Assembly: GCA_023390485.1 (NCBI GenBank)
Contig: JAEWCT010000394.1
Span: 1 to 6,680 of the forward strand
Origin: Pseudomonadota bacterium
GTDB taxonomy: Bacteria > Pseudomonadota > Alphaproteobacteria > Rhizobiales > Hyphomicrobiaceae
Length of the DNA stretch: 6,680 nt
Reading direction: 5' to 3'
In this document: piece by piece, positions 6,397 to 6,680 of the stretch
Layout: the number at the start of each line of letters is the position of its first letter
How positions within the stretch are numbered: position 1 is the stretch's first letter
Made by a program: the position numbers and the translations under genes
Notes under the pieces: generated by a model
Seen by the model: the letters and a program-made list of their open reading frames with translations, nothing else
Database searches by the model: none
What the model was told of the DNA's origin: nothing

Positions 6397-6443
6397 TCCG
6401 GACGCCCTTGTCCAAGAGAGCAGTGCAAACCGTGATCGACGTA

Positions 6444-6680
6444 CTATTGTCGAAGCGTCGCAAAATTGCCGGTGACTTGATAAGACGCCAAACGTCTTAA
6501 GAAACTTGTACCAAGCAGGTTTTCGTTAAGAGTTCCGGGCCGCGCGACAAGTCCTTCGACGTCGTCGATCGCCAAGGGTCCGATGCGCACCGACTTCAGC
6601 CGGACCGGAGCAAGATAGTTCGTTCCGTTCGCTGTCTTGAGCGGCGTATCGAAAGTGAGATGGGTGACGTCGATGCCGGC
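6444..6680 (-). CDS. Second retropepsin-like aspartic protease, C-terminal 78 residues, cut by the right window edge
   Basis: Translating the minus strand from the right edge gives an unbroken 78-residue frame ending at TAG (6444-6446). There is no start codon inside the window because the 5' part lies beyond 6680. It begins with AGIDVTHLTF and contains KTANGTNYLAPV, VRIGPLAIDDVEGLV and NLLGTSFLRRL. These match, without any gap, residues 114-191 of the complete protease next to it (AGISVT, TANGIARVAPV, ITIGDITVRNVAGVV, LLGMSFLGRL). I count 29 identities in 78 positions by hand. The catalytic DTGAS would lie about 12 codons beyond the edge, so activity cannot be judged. It is on the same strand as its paralogue, 47 bases upstream of it, which indicates an old tandem duplication and probable co-transcription. 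Confidence 0.88.
   Translation of the reverse strand, partial: AGIDVTHLTFDTPLKTANGTNYLAPVRLKSVRIGPLAIDDVEGLVARPGTLNENLLGTSFLRRLASYQVTGNFATLRQ

Overview
The window looks like chromosomal DNA of a GC-rich alphaproteobacterium, most likely of the Hyphomicrobiales (a Hyphomicrobium-like organism would fit). This rests on codon bias, on the type of phosphomannomutase and DusA, and on tandem single-span retropepsin-like proteases. The lineage is an inference from protein style; no rRNA or marker gene is present. Coding density is high, with no gene-free stretch above about 155 bases. I see no tRNA, rRNA, CRISPR array, insertion sequence or phage gene.

Left third, plus strand. A two-span membrane protein of unknown function runs in from beyond the left edge and ends at 1333. 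A hairpin follows, then a small single-span protein with a probable beta-sandwich domain outside the membrane (1487-2185). Neither has a function I can name. The first may be the C-terminal, membrane-anchored half of an alpha/beta-hydrolase-type protein.

Middle, plus strand. dusA (tRNA-dihydrouridine synthase A, 2300-3304) starts at a TTG codon and is followed after 2 bases by a TauE/SafE (TSUP) family anion transporter (3307-4134). The two are almost certainly co-transcribed. A strong GC hairpin lies in the 52-base gap where this pair converges on the next gene.

Right half, minus strand. In transcription order there are two paralogous retropepsin-like aspartic proteases: the first (6680-6444) is cut by the right edge, the second (6396-5821) is complete. 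A phosphomannomutase/phosphoglucomutase (5692-4187) follows. The proteases are 47 bases apart and may form an operon. The mutase has its own strong Shine-Dalgarno after a 128-base gap and could be read through from the proteases or have its own promoter.

I found no convincing new biological system. The most useful observations are the truncated second protease, which lacks a start codon in the window and is easy to miss, the divergent phosphate-binding loop of the mutase, and the two uncharacterised envelope proteins at the left.
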